From Neobacillus nitrireducens (GTDB lineage Bacteria; Bacillota; Bacilli; Bacillales; Cytobacillaceae): 64,000 bases of DNA. The stretch's first letter is position 1, and each line of letters begins with the position of its first letter. Positions 6,709 through 15,804 of the stretch are shown here, piece by piece. The notes under the pieces are model-generated. The model was given only the letters and a program-made list of their open reading frames with translations. It did not search any database and was not told where the DNA came from. A program made the translations under genes and the position numbers. The stretch lies in NCBI RefSeq assembly GCF_030915405.1, contig NZ_CP133262.1, forward strand, positions 3,798,501 to 3,862,500. The letters run 5' to 3'.

Positions 6709-7521
6709 ATGATAAGAAAAGCAATCATTCCTGCAGCAGGATATGGTACAAGAACCTTGCCGATTACGAAAGTCTTGCCAAAAGAAATGCTGCCGATCTG
6801 CGGAAGACCAGCGCTTGATTATATCGTGGAGGAAGCGATTCGCTCAGGAATAGAGCAAATCCTTATTGTCGTATCTAGATCAAAGAATATGATTCTTGAT
6901 TATTACGATCGATCGGTAGAATTGGAGACCTATCTAGAAGAAAAAGATAAGAAACACCTATTAAAGGAAATCAGCCTTCCGAATGTACATATCCAGTATG
7001 TTCGGCAGTCCTATGCACGTGGATTAGGGGAGGCCATCCTTCTTGGTAAACAATTTGTTGGGAATGAACCTTTTGCGGTCATGCTTCCTGATGAAGTTAT
7101 TCTTTCCCATGAAAAACAACCGTTAAAACAGTTAATCGATATGTTCACCGAGGTAAACGGAAATATCGTTGGGGTGAAAAAAATGGACCCGACCCAATTA
7201 AAAAACTATGGAGTCATTCAACCAAAACGATTAAAAAACGCACAATTTCAAATTAAGGATATTGTTGAAAAACCACAAATATCCCCGCCATCGGATTTGG
7301 CTGTTATTGGCCGGTATGTATTTAATCCAGCCATTTTCGCTTATCTTGAAAACGTGAAACCGGATGTTGGTGGAGAAATTCAATTAACCGATGCGATAAA
7401 AGCAATGGCAAAAGATTATACAAGCTATGGGCTAGAAATTGAAGGCAAGTGCTTTGATATTGCCAAGATGTCTGAGTATATCAAACTCATTAATTATATT
7501 TGGGATTCAAAGGAGGGGTAA
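6709..7521 (+). CDS. UTP-glucose-1-phosphate uridylyltransferase, GtaB/YngB-like
   Basis: This 270-residue nucleotidyltransferase makes UDP-glucose from UTP and glucose-1-phosphate in the cytoplasm. The N-terminal signature IIPAAGYGTRTLPITK followed by VLPKEMLPICGRP is the nucleotide-binding loop of the GalU/GtaB group. Further family motifs are YVRQSYARGLGEAILLG and [11 protein letters not shown]. It differs from canonical GtaB, also present in this window (53750), in the segment VSRSKNMILDYYD, where GtaB has [13 protein letters not shown], and it is about 24 residues shorter. It resembles the second Bacillus enzyme, YngB. Six bases separate it from the UDP-glucose dehydrogenase gene, so it probably feeds that enzyme. 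Confidence 0.88.
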   Translation: MIRKAIIPAAGYGTRTLPITKVLPKEMLPICGRPALDYIVEEAIRSGIEQILIVVSRSKNMILDYYDRSVELETYLEEKDKKHLLKEISLPNVHIQYVRQSYARGLGEAILLGKQFVGNEPFAVMLPDEVILSHEKQPLKQLIDMFTEVNGNIVGVKKMDPTQLKNYGVIQPKRLKNAQFQIKDIVEKPQISPPSDLAVIGRYVFNPAIFAYLENVKPDVGGEIQLTDAIKAMAKDYTSYGLEIEGKCFDIAKMSEYIKLINYIWDSKEG

Positions 7522-7527
7522 GGCCCA

Positions 7528-8805
7528 GTGAAAATTTTAATCATCGGAACAGGATATGTGGGAACAACAACAGGACTGATTTTTTGCGAAATGGGCCACA
7601 AGGTAACAGGACTTGATCTAGATGAGCAGAAAATCCAAGCATTAAGGGCTGGCAATTTATATTTCTATGAACCGGGACTGGAGGAACTGTTAACAAAGCA
7701 TCTTCAAACCAATCAGCTTGCTTTTACAAACGATACGGAAACAGCCATTAAAGACAACGATCTGATATTCATTTGCGTCGGTACCCCCCAAGCACCTGAC
7801 GGCAGCGCCGATCTTACCTATGTAAAAAAGGTCGCCAAATCGATTGGCCAGCACCTCAACCAGTATAAGGTTATTGTTACAAAAAGCACTGTACCAGTCG
7901 GGACGGCTAAGTTAGTAACAAGCGTCATCCAAGAAAATCAAACCTTCCCCATTCCATTCGATGTTGTCTCCAACCCCGAGTTCCTACGCGAAGGCTCCGC
8001 TCTAGAGGATGCACTCCATCCGGATCGTATCGTCATTGGTACAACGAGTGAAACAGCCAGAACCATCATGAGAGAATTATATAAAGACTTCCACTGCCCA
8101 ATCGTCGAAACCCACCCAAAAGCCTCTGAAATGATTAAGTATGCGGCCAATTCTTTCCTCGCTTTGAAAATTTCCTATATCAATGAGTTGGCAAGAGTGT
8201 GTGACAAACTGTCCATTAATGTAAATGATATCTCGAATGGCATCGGACTTGACCACCGGATTAATCCGCATTTCTTAAAAGCCGGAATGGGCTACGGCGG
8301 CTCCTGTTTTCCAAAGGATGTCAATTCGTTAATCCAAACCGCTAAGGAACTGGGAAATCCTTTATCCATTCTAGAAGCAGTAGTCAAGGTTAATGCGGAA
8401 CAGCCGGTTTATTTTATTGAAAAAATGAAACAGTCCCTCGGCAGTGATTTGAAAAATAAAACAATTGCCGTGCTTGGGTTATCCTTTAAAGCGAATACAG
8501 ACGATACTAGGGAGTCACCAAGCCTTATCTTGATTGATAAATTACTAGAAGAACAAGCAACGATTAAGACACATGATCCGATTGTGAAAATGGGAGTACC
8601 CCATCAATTTCTGACAATTGAAGAGACCGTAGCCGGTGCGGATGCGCTCGTTATTTGCACGGATTGGGATGATTATAAAAATTTAAATTGGCAGAGCCTG
8701 AAGACGTTAATGAAGCAGCCTTATATTTTTGACGGGAGAAATATGCTTGATAAGGAGAAAGTGGAGAAACTAGGATTCTATTACTTTGGAATGGCTAATC
8801 ATTAA
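7528..8805 (+). CDS. ugd: UDP-glucose 6-dehydrogenase
   Basis: This 425-residue enzyme oxidises UDP-glucose to UDP-glucuronate with two NAD+. The NAD-binding motif GTGYVGTTTG is at residues 7-16. The EPGL substrate motif is at 48-51 and the catalytic cysteine motif GYGGSCFPKD has C260. KSTVPVGT and the C-terminal UDP-binding domain (LGLSFKANTDDTRESPS) are present. The start is GTG 7528, with GGAGG overlapping the end of the upstream gene. The two genes form an operon ended by the hairpin at 8809. Related Bacillus enzymes are TuaD/YtcA; the neighbours suggest its product goes to UDP-xylose or directly to glycosyltransferases. Confidence 0.94.
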   Translation: MKILIIGTGYVGTTTGLIFCEMGHKVTGLDLDEQKIQALRAGNLYFYEPGLEELLTKHLQTNQLAFTNDTETAIKDNDLIFICVGTPQAPDGSADLTYVKKVAKSIGQHLNQYKVIVTKSTVPVGTAKLVTSVIQENQTFPIPFDVVSNPEFLREGSALEDALHPDRIVIGTTSETARTIMRELYKDFHCPIVETHPKASEMIKYAANSFLALKISYINELARVCDKLSINVNDISNGIGLDHRINPHFLKAGMGYGGSCFPKDVNSLIQTAKELGNPLSILEAVVKVNAEQPVYFIEKMKQSLGSDLKNKTIAVLGLSFKANTDDTRESPSLILIDKLLEEQATIKTHDPIVKMGVPHQFLTIEETVAGADALVICTDWDDYKNLNWQSLKTLMKQPYIFDGRNMLDKEKVEKLGFYYFGMANH

Positions 8806-8808
8806 AGA

Positions 8809-8832
8809 AGAGCATTGTAGCATGCTCTTTTT
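8809..8832 (+). terminator. Terminator after ugd
   Basis: AGAGCAT (8809-8815) pairs with ATGCTCT (8822-8828), followed by a T-run. The stem is short (7 bp), so read-through into galE is possible. Confidence 0.65.
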
Positions 8833-8868
8833 ACTTTGGCCACTAAAAAAGGAGAAGGTGAGTAATCG

Positions 8869-9858
8869 ATGATTTTAGTTACGGGAGGAGCCGGTTATAT
8901 TGGCAGTCATGTTGTCAGGGATCTTGCGGATAGGGGCTATTCCGTTTTAGTTATAGACAATCTAACCACTGGTCATATCGAAGCAGTAGATAAACGGGCC
9001 ATTTTTCTTCAGGGGGATGCGGGAGATCCGAAACTCCTCGACGGTATATTTAAAACCTACTCCATCCAGGCGGTTATGCACTTTGCAGCGAGCTGTCTTG
9101 TAGGTGAATCTGTTGTTAATCCCCTTAAGTACTATCAAAATAATGTTGTGGAAACCGTTCGCTTACTTCAAAAAATAAATCAATACCAGATTAAGCATTT
9201 TATCTTTTCCTCGACCTGTGCAACCTATGGGATTCCGAATCAATCAACTATCGATGAAAAGCTGCCGACTCACCCGATTAATCCTTATGGAAAATCAAAA
9301 TTAATGATAGAAACCATGTTAAATAGTATTTCAGATCGCGATGACTTCAATTTTATCGCCCTTCGATATTTTAATGTGGCCGGAGCACATCCATCAGGCG
9401 AAATTGGAGAGGACCATACTCCCGAAACCCATTTGATTCCTAATATCTTAAGACATTTACAGGGGAAGTCAGCTTGTATTGAGATTCATGGGAATGATTA
9501 TGCCACCCCAGACGGCACGTGTATTCGCGATTATATACACGTCACCGATTTGTCCACCGGTCATATTCTCGCATTGGAATTTTTATTGAAAAATCAACAT
9601 AAAAAAACAGCAGAAATCTTCAATTTAGGGAATGAACGAGGTGTTTCCGTTTTGGAAATGATTCACCTCTGTGAACAAGTTACAAACATCAAAGCTACTG
9701 TTAACATTCAACCGCGAAGAAAGGGTGATCCCCCTCGATTAGTGGCATCATCAAAGAAAGTCAGGGAAGCACTGGGTTGGATGCCAAAGTTTGATATCCA
9801 TACGATGATTCAAACAGCTTGGAACTGGCATCGAAACTATCCCGATGGATATAAATAA
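8869..9858 (+). CDS. galE: UDP-glucose 4-epimerase
   Basis: This 329-residue short-chain dehydrogenase of the GalE type interconverts UDP-glucose and UDP-galactose. GGAGYIGSH (residues 6-14) is the NAD-binding Rossmann motif. The catalytic residues are in FSSTCATYG (113-121) and PYGKSK (Y140, K144). The C-terminus has the RRKGDPPRLVASSKKV substrate-binding segment typical of GalE. GGAGAAGGTGAG precedes the ATG. It follows the ugd terminator by about 35 bp and could still be co-expressed. A role in galactose catabolism is less likely, since no galK or galT is near. Confidence 0.92.
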   Translation: MILVTGGAGYIGSHVVRDLADRGYSVLVIDNLTTGHIEAVDKRAIFLQGDAGDPKLLDGIFKTYSIQAVMHFAASCLVGESVVNPLKYYQNNVVETVRLLQKINQYQIKHFIFSSTCATYGIPNQSTIDEKLPTHPINPYGKSKLMIETMLNSISDRDDFNFIALRYFNVAGAHPSGEIGEDHTPETHLIPNILRHLQGKSACIEIHGNDYATPDGTCIRDYIHVTDLSTGHILALEFLLKNQHKKTAEIFNLGNERGVSVLEMIHLCEQVTNIKATVNIQPRRKGDPPRLVASSKKVREALGWMPKFDIHTMIQTAWNWHRNYPDGYK

Positions 9859-9897
9859 AAAAATAACCCATAGCGATAAAATACAGCAATTCTCCGA

Positions 9898-10962
9898 TCA
9901 TTTGATTCCAATAGTTTTGAAAAAGCTGCTGAATTTTTTCATATCAATTGTTAGATTATCGTACCCATGCCATTGTTGAGCGTTCGGGACCTGTTCACTT
10001 GCGCCGATAAAATAATAATAGTCCAGGTTTCCTAATGCACTAATTAGCCAATAAAGACCAGTTATATAGGTGGAGGGGAAAATTTCGAGAATTTTTGTTT
10101 TAGGCGGGCAAAAGGTTAAATTGGTTAATCCGGCGCCATGTGGAGCAACAATGGCCTCGGCCCCTGAAAAAAGCTGAACTTGCTCTGCAACGGACATCCA
10201 TTCAAGTTCAACTTTAATAAAGCCATAAGCGGTGAGGAATTCTATTAAATCATTTTCGTTCAGAATTCTTCGTGTCTCCCTTCTGCTAATATATATTCGC
10301 TTATTAATAGAAGGATTTAATTTATTTTCAGTCAAAAAGCTGTTTCTTAGAAAATCATAGGCCCATTTTGTTACAAAGGATGGCTGTGAGGGAACGACTA
10401 AATTTTTCGCCTGAATATGGAAGTGGCGATGTGTTTTTTTGATGTCATCTCTTGAAATCCCTAAATGTGTCATGGTTTCAGATTGAAAAGGGGAATGCTC
10501 TGGGGCATATTTCATGATATAACGATTAACAGTAAACCCGCTTTCTCGTATCAAATGAAGCCGTGGAAGTACCTCAAACATCCAATGGTAGTAATTTCTG
10601 CTACCTACGTGTGTTAAGTCAGCGATTGCATCATAGTAGTCTGTTACAGGCGGGAGAGTTTCCATCTTAAAGATCGAATGGTCCCATTTGTTTTTTACCC
10701 ATTCTAAAGATACATCCCATATTAATTTATTTTCCGGAGTTACGATGGCTCCGTTATCACCCCAAACGCGACCTCCGGGAATGATGGCAGCGTAACCTTC
10801 TGCTAATTTGATTGGATACCTTACGGGAGGGTTCTTCACCCTCTTTTTTAGATAAAAGTGGGGGTAAATGGGTTTATAAATACCTTTTCTCATTGACTCT
10901 GCCCCTAATTCCAGCCACTCGTTTACTGAGGGGAAAATATCTTCAGGTGGTTGAAAGCGCAA
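9898..10962 (-). CDS. Glycosyltransferase family 61 protein (DUF563)
   Basis: This protein of about 354 residues has the DUF563/GT61 pattern: NYYHWMFEVLPRLHL in the middle, a KRIYISRRETRRILNE strand, and the C-terminal block VAPHGAGLTNLTFCPPKTKILEIFP, which holds the conserved HGAGLTN motif (quoted here as VAPHGAGLTN and FCPPKTKILEIFP). Such enzymes are found in capsule and spore-surface sugar clusters; the linkage cannot be inferred. I prefer TTG 10962 as start because GGAGGGG lies 5 nt upstream; an in-frame ATG at 10980 has no ribosome-binding site. It is convergent with galE, with a 39-bp gap, and divergent from the GT2 gene at 11171. Confidence 0.85.
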   Translation of the reverse strand: MRFQPPEDIFPSVNEWLELGAESMRKGIYKPIYPHFYLKKRVKNPPVRYPIKLAEGYAAIIPGGRVWGDNGAIVTPENKLIWDVSLEWVKNKWDHSIFKMETLPPVTDYYDAIADLTHVGSRNYYHWMFEVLPRLHLIRESGFTVNRYIMKYAPEHSPFQSETMTHLGISRDDIKKTHRHFHIQAKNLVVPSQPSFVTKWAYDFLRNSFLTENKLNPSINKRIYISRRETRRILNENDLIEFLTAYGFIKVELEWMSVAEQVQLFSGAEAIVAPHGAGLTNLTFCPPKTKILEIFPSTYITGLYWLISALGNLDYYYFIGASEQVPNAQQWHGYDNLTIDMKKFSSFFKTIGIK

Positions 10963-11170
10963 AAGTACCCCTCCACTCATTTGATGGTTTCTAAATAAGT
11001 ATGATGCTTACGTTCGATATATTTTCAAAAAAGTGAAATCTTCCTTCCCTCTGAGGTGTATATCCAGGATTCGGGGAACGGCGGGTTTATTCAGAGAATA
11101 GGATAGAGAGGGAGTTAATTTCCTTGGGAGTGAAAACAATGAAGATAATCGTTATGAGGAGGCTAATCGG

Positions 11171-12178
11171 TTGAAAGTTGCGCTAGTTATGGCTGTTTAT
11201 AATGGGGAGGAATATCTCCAGGAAACATTGAATAGCATTTTATCTCAAACCTATCAGCCATTGGAGATTATTTTAGTCAATGATGGATCAACAGATTCTA
11301 CGACAGAAATATTGAATGCAATTACCGACCAAAGGGTGAAAATCATCCATTTGGAAGTAAATAAAGGGGTAGCCAACGGGTTGAATGTGGGGATTAGCCA
11401 AACTGAAGCAGAGTGGATTGCCATCCATGATGCAGATGATCTTAGTTTGCCTCAACGAATTGAAGAACAGGTTAATTATCTAAAAGCGAACCCCGGTGTT
11501 GTTGCCGTAGGTTCTTTTATTCAATGTATTGCGGGGAGAGATCTATCTGACGGACAAAGAGCACATATGTTAAGTAACGAAAGATATAAAAACTCTATTT
11601 TAAGTTGGGAAAAAATAAAGGAAGAGTTATTCAAAGGATGTCCGATTACACATGGTTCGCTGCTAATGTCAAAAGATGCCTTTTTGCAAGCCGGTCGTTA
11701 TGACCCGCAATACAAGATTGCCTCCGATTATGAGTTCTTTACGCGTCTAGCTGATGTTGGTCCGGTCGAAATCGTCCCAAAGGTTCTATATAAATATCGG
11801 ATATCCCCTAATTCACTATCCAATTCAAATGTCCTCGAAACCTCGAAAGAATTTCTAATCTCTTCAACCAAGTTTATTCGTAAGCACTGTTTCACAGGAA
11901 AAAAAGGAGAGCCTGTTGTTGTTGTTCATGGAACGAAGGCAGGATGTATTGCCTTTACGAAAATAATGCAAAAGGAAGGAATATTTCATCCTCGAATCAA
12001 TCTTTTCTCGAATGGACGAAAAGATATGCGTAAATCTTACGAGCTATACAAGCTGGGTAAGATAGATGCGTTCATCATTCTTTCTAATGCACCAGTTGAA
12101 AATCAATTGATAAACTACCTTTCAGATAAGGGGCTGCAATTAAATAAGGATTATTTTACCTTATGGTCTGCCTTGTAA
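11171..12178 (+). CDS. GT2 glycosyltransferase with extra C-terminal domain
   Basis: The protein has 335 residues. The N-terminal GT-A domain (about 1-225) has VMAVYNGEEYLQETL, LVNDGSTDST and HDADD (a DxD-type metal site), and SDYEFFTRL as acceptor-side motif. A C-terminal region of about 90 residues (VVVVHGTKAGCIAF to KDYFTLWSAL) looks like a separate alpha/beta domain. It is similar to the C-terminus of the next gene (shared pattern L-x-x-GKIDA-x-I-I-L and GLQ-x-NK-x-[YF]F). The start is TTG 11171 with AGGAGG 8 nt upstream. It runs with the next gene, 27 bp apart. The sugar transferred is unknown. Confidence 0.85.
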   Translation: MKVALVMAVYNGEEYLQETLNSILSQTYQPLEIILVNDGSTDSTTEILNAITDQRVKIIHLEVNKGVANGLNVGISQTEAEWIAIHDADDLSLPQRIEEQVNYLKANPGVVAVGSFIQCIAGRDLSDGQRAHMLSNERYKNSILSWEKIKEELFKGCPITHGSLLMSKDAFLQAGRYDPQYKIASDYEFFTRLADVGPVEIVPKVLYKYRISPNSLSNSNVLETSKEFLISSTKFIRKHCFTGKKGEPVVVVHGTKAGCIAFTKIMQKEGIFHPRINLFSNGRKDMRKSYELYKLGKIDAFIILSNAPVENQLINYLSDKGLQLNKDYFTLWSAL

Positions 12179-12205
12179 ATTTCCTGTTAAAAGGAGTGAT
12201 AGAAC

Positions 12206-13948
12206 GTGGAGTTCCATAACCAGCCAAATTATGAAGAAAAGATGCTGGACCTTGAAACTGTATTGATGTTAATGGAGGATGCTCTTCAAAACCAAAAGCC
12301 ACTTTCACTTGGCCGTTATGGACATGGTGAATTAGCTCACCTAGGCTGGACGTTTTTTCCTGAATGGACCATATTATTTGAACCCAATAGTGCCTACGCA
12401 GGAGCAACCGAGTCGCTGACGACGATAAAAAAAGAATTAGATACAGCATTAAGAACAACGGATATTGTTGGTTTTCATGCTTCATGGGGCCATGCCTGGG
12501 AAGATCGGGAGACAGCTAAACTGACAGGTCAGCTGCTAGGCTATCTAAACTTTATCCCTGAGAAAGTTTGCTCGGCGTTTATTACGCACGACATGATTAC
12601 GAATCCTCAATTCTGGACGATCTTAAAAGGAAGGAAAATAGCCTTAATAGGAAGACGGGCCACTGAAGCAGCACCGCTTTTTATCAAAAGAGGCTTTAAT
12701 GTAACCTATACAAGGGTACTAGAGGGTTTTGAACAAATAGAGGATGCCTATCAAGACCTTGCTTCAAGGGATTGGGATATTGCCCTTGTCGCAGCTGGAA
12801 TTCCAGCAACCATTCTAGCCCCACGTTTGGCCAACCATACAAATAGAGTTGTTATCGACTTTGGGCATGCCTTAGATAAGTTGATTGATGGAGAAAACTT
12901 TAATTATAGTAAGATATTAATGGATTGGAAGGCTGGTAAGAGCAAGAATTATTTTGTATCCATGGTGATGGCTGTTCATAATGGGGAAAGGTTTTTGGAA
13001 GAAGCACTCGAAAATGCCCTTGCCCAGTCCTATGCAGATTTTGAACTAATTATCGTAAATGATGGTTCCAGCGATTCAACCAAACAAATTTTAGATCAAA
13101 TCCAAGATAATCGGGTTCAGGTAATTCATCTTGAGAGGAACCAAGGTGCGGCCAATGCCTTGAATTTAGGAATAAGCCAGGCAAGGGGCGACTGGATTGC
13201 TATTCAGGATGCAGATGATAACAGCTATCCGCCCAGGATTGAGGACCAAGTTAACTATATTCAGGAACACCCTCAATTGGTTGGGGTGGGCACATGGATC
13301 AAATGTATTTCGGGGGATGCTGATATTCCTGATTCGGTTTATGAGGGATTGACGACTTGGAGAAACCAGCATACCTCAAGGGAAGAAATTAGAAACATTA
13401 TTTTCTGGGGCTGTCCTTTGACCCATAGCTCGGTTATGTTCTCAAAGGATGTTTTCTGGGAAGTTGGGGGATACGACCCTCGATTCAAAATAGCCTATGA
13501 TTATGATTTATGGCTAAAATTACTCGAAAAAGGTGAAATGGAAAAGGTTGAGAGGGTTTTATTAGATTATCGAATTCATAAAGGTTCCCTTTCGAATAAA
13601 GATGGTCTTGCGACAGTGAATGAAATACAGATTGCTTCTTCAAGAGCCATATTTCGTGCCTTTCATCAGGTAAAAGGACGTCTGCCAAAGGTTATTGTTA
13701 TTGGGCCGGAAAGAGGATGCAGAAATTATAAAGCGAGGATTGCCAAAAAGAGTGGTATTAAGGTGGAAAAGTTGATTGATACCAATAAGAGTAAAAAAAT
13801 ACCTGCTGCAGTCCAAAAATTACAAGAGGGCAAGATAGATGCGATTATTGTTCTTGATCATGAAAAAAAGGATTTGATCATTGAGAGTTTAAACAATTTT
13901 GGGCTGCAACAAAATAAACATTTTTACCTTCTATATAACATTTTGTAG
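12206..13948 (+). CDS. Two-domain glycosyltransferase: GT-D-like domain fused to GT2
   Basis: The protein has 580 residues. Residues 1 to about 230 resemble the GT-D fold (DUF1792-type) domain: LSLGRYGHGELAHLGW, then FITHDMITNPQFW and KIALIGRR. Residues 250-470 are a GT2 domain (VMAVHNGERFLEEAL, VNDGSSDST, QDADD). The last 90 residues (KVIVIGPERGCRNYKAR to NKHFYLLYNIL) match the C-terminal domain of the upstream gene. It may therefore add two sugars in sequence. GTG 12206 is supported by AAAGGAG about 10 nt upstream. A clean terminator follows. The GT-D assignment rests on motif resemblance. Confidence 0.8.
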   Translation: MEFHNQPNYEEKMLDLETVLMLMEDALQNQKPLSLGRYGHGELAHLGWTFFPEWTILFEPNSAYAGATESLTTIKKELDTALRTTDIVGFHASWGHAWEDRETAKLTGQLLGYLNFIPEKVCSAFITHDMITNPQFWTILKGRKIALIGRRATEAAPLFIKRGFNVTYTRVLEGFEQIEDAYQDLASRDWDIALVAAGIPATILAPRLANHTNRVVIDFGHALDKLIDGENFNYSKILMDWKAGKSKNYFVSMVMAVHNGERFLEEALENALAQSYADFELIIVNDGSSDSTKQILDQIQDNRVQVIHLERNQGAANALNLGISQARGDWIAIQDADDNSYPPRIEDQVNYIQEHPQLVGVGTWIKCISGDADIPDSVYEGLTTWRNQHTSREEIRNIIFWGCPLTHSSVMFSKDVFWEVGGYDPRFKIAYDYDLWLKLLEKGEMEKVERVLLDYRIHKGSLSNKDGLATVNEIQIASSRAIFRAFHQVKGRLPKVIVIGPERGCRNYKARIAKKSGIKVEKLIDTNKSKKIPAAVQKLQEGKIDAIIVLDHEKKDLIIESLNNFGLQQNKHFYLLYNIL

Positions 13949-13983
13949 TAATTTCACTAGATGAATGATGTGATAGAAAATAG

Positions 13984-14012
13984 CCCCTTGAGGACTTCAA
14001 GGGGTTTCTTCG
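13984..14012 (+). terminator. Terminator after the GT-D/GT2 gene
   Basis: CCCCTTGA (13984-13991) pairs with TCAAGGGG (13997-14004), 5-nt loop, then TTTCTT. Confidence 0.8.
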
Positions 14013-14072
14013 ATGTGAGGGCATGTAGGGACGGATTCTTTTGTTGGAAGGAATCCAAGCTCTCGCAGGTAT

Positions 14073-15032
14073 TTATGGTTGATTAAGTTTTTTTGTGTAC
14101 TCGGCAATGGTTTCTTTCAATCCATTCTCCAATGTTATAGCAGGCTCCCAACCTAACAATTCCTTTGCTTTGTCAATGATAGGACACCTGACTTTTGGGT
14201 CGTCTACCGGCAGGGGATGAAAGGTAATGTTACTTGCTGAATTAGCCAATGTTTTTACCAAATGCGCTAATTCGATGATCGGATATTCGTTGGGGTTGCC
14301 GATATTGATGATTTCCCCGTTGGCCTCGTCTTTTTCCATTAAAAGCTTTAGTCCGTTGAGGGTATCGGTGACATAGCAGAACGACCGCGTCTGCGTTCCA
14401 TCTCCATATACGGTCATGTCCTCCCCTGTTAGCGCTTGGCTGACAAAGTTGGAGATCACGCGGCCATCATCGTTCGCTAGGCCTGCTGAATACGTATTAA
14501 AAATCCGCGCCACCTTTACCTTTGTTTGATATTCCGTAAAATACAAATAGCAAAGGACCTCTCCTAATCGTTTCGCTTCATCGTAACAGGCACGCGGTCC
14601 CCATGTATTGACGTTTCCTCGATAAGTTTCCGGCTGCGGATGCACTTCCGGATCACCATAGGCCTCGCTTGTACTGGTATATACAATCTTCGCTTGCTTC
14701 CTCTTGGCTAGTTCGAGCATATTTTTCGTTCCAATCGTATTTACATTAATCGTTTCAAACGGGCTTGCTTGATAATATTTTGGAGAGGCAGCCGAGGCAA
14801 GATGGTAAATTTCCTGAACGTTTAAAAAGTCAGGGTCAGTAAGTATTTTCCGCGAACAGACATCCATCTCTTTAAAAATAAACCGGCCTTCCGGGAGACC
14901 CTTTATATTGGTTATTTTTCCGGATGATAAATTATCGACTCCAACGACGACACATCCGGCTGCAAGTAAATCCTTAGCAAGCTGTGAACCCAGGAATCCC
15001 GCCACTCCCGTAATCAGCACTTTCTTTTCCAT
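14073..15032 (-). CDS. UDP-glucuronate decarboxylase (UDP-xylose synthase)-like epimerase/dehydratase
   Basis: This 319-residue extended SDR has the NAD motif TGVAGFLGSQ (8-17). The block HLASAASPKYYQASPFETI, the segment YTSTSEAYGDPEVHPQPETY, and GPRACYDEAKRLGE (Y150, K154) closely follow the UDP-xylose synthase pattern. The expected reaction is UDP-glucuronate to UDP-xylose plus CO2 in the cytoplasm. The UDP-glucose dehydrogenase 6 kb away would supply the substrate. Other NAD-dependent epimerases share the fold, but the HLAS-ASP and YGDP-HPQ-E-Y elements argue for this subgroup. It lies on the opposite strand to the flanking glycosyltransferases. Confidence 0.8.
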   Translation of the reverse strand: MEKKVLITGVAGFLGSQLAKDLLAAGCVVVGVDNLSSGKITNIKGLPEGRFIFKEMDVCSRKILTDPDFLNVQEIYHLASAASPKYYQASPFETINVNTIGTKNMLELAKRKQAKIVYTSTSEAYGDPEVHPQPETYRGNVNTWGPRACYDEAKRLGEVLCYLYFTEYQTKVKVARIFNTYSAGLANDDGRVISNFVSQALTGEDMTVYGDGTQTRSFCYVTDTLNGLKLLMEKDEANGEIINIGNPNEYPIIELAHLVKTLANSASNITFHPLPVDDPKVRCPIIDKAKELLGWEPAITLENGLKETIAEYTKKLNQP

Positions 15033-15108
15033 GTTTCACCTCTATTTTTCAAGTCTCTTACATACTATGAAATAAATAAAGATTGGGTATAGGTAGGAGA
15101 TGGACATC

Positions 15109-15804
15109 TTGATAACCGTCGTAACGAGTACAATCAGAGAAAACATGCTTGAGCGTGTAATCGAGAATTTTTCGCGGCAAAGCTTGGAGGAGAAAGAACT
15201 CATTATTATTTTAAACAAGAATGATATGAAACTAGGAAATTTAGTTGCGCCAAATATACGTGTATTTCAACTGGATGAAAAGAAAACATTAGGGGAGTGT
15301 CTGAATTTTGGTTCTATGCAGGCCTGCTATGAAACAATCGCAAAATTCGACGATGATGATTATTATTCACCTGCTTACTTGGAAAATGCCCTTCGCGTGT
15401 TAAAGGATCAAGGGGCAGACGTCGTCGGGAAGGCAGGGATTTTTGTTTATTTTAAAAAAGATAAGCTATTGACAGTATTCCGGCCAGGGATGAATTCTTT
15501 CTTTTTGAAAAATAAACGGGTGTTTCTGGCAGGAGGGACGTTAGTTTTTAAAAAGGCAGTACTCGAAAAGGCTCCGTTCCAGGCCTTAAATAATGGTGAG
15601 GATATACAATTTCAAAAGGATTGCTTTGACCAAAAGCTATCCTTATATTCAGGGAGCCTTCACGATTATGTCCTGATTCGCTACCCGGAGAGTCATCAGC
15701 ATTCCTGGCGGGTCCTTGATGAGACCTTTCAAAAACAATGCCGAAGGATTGCGATGACGGATACGTTTGAGGAGTATGTGCGTGAAGGGGGAGAGACCTT
15801 ATGA
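15109..15804 (+). CDS. Short GT2-like glycosyltransferase, paralog 1
   Basis: This GT-A type protein of about 231 residues starts TVVTSTIRENMLERVIENF. It has a FDDDDYYSPAYLENA metal motif and GEDIQFQKDCF, which resembles the acceptor/catalytic ED motif of GT2 enzymes. The C-terminus is HQHSWRVLDETFQKQ. An in-frame ATG at 15100 abuts the GGTAGGAG site, so TTG 15109 (9 nt spacing) is the better start; it also aligns with the start of the following paralog. The stop overlaps the next start (ATGA). The two proteins share about the same motifs throughout and look like a tandem duplication. Confidence 0.78.
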   Translation: MITVVTSTIRENMLERVIENFSRQSLEEKELIIILNKNDMKLGNLVAPNIRVFQLDEKKTLGECLNFGSMQACYETIAKFDDDDYYSPAYLENALRVLKDQGADVVGKAGIFVYFKKDKLLTVFRPGMNSFFLKNKRVFLAGGTLVFKKAVLEKAPFQALNNGEDIQFQKDCFDQKLSLYSGSLHDYVLIRYPESHQHSWRVLDETFQKQCRRIAMTDTFEEYVREGGETL

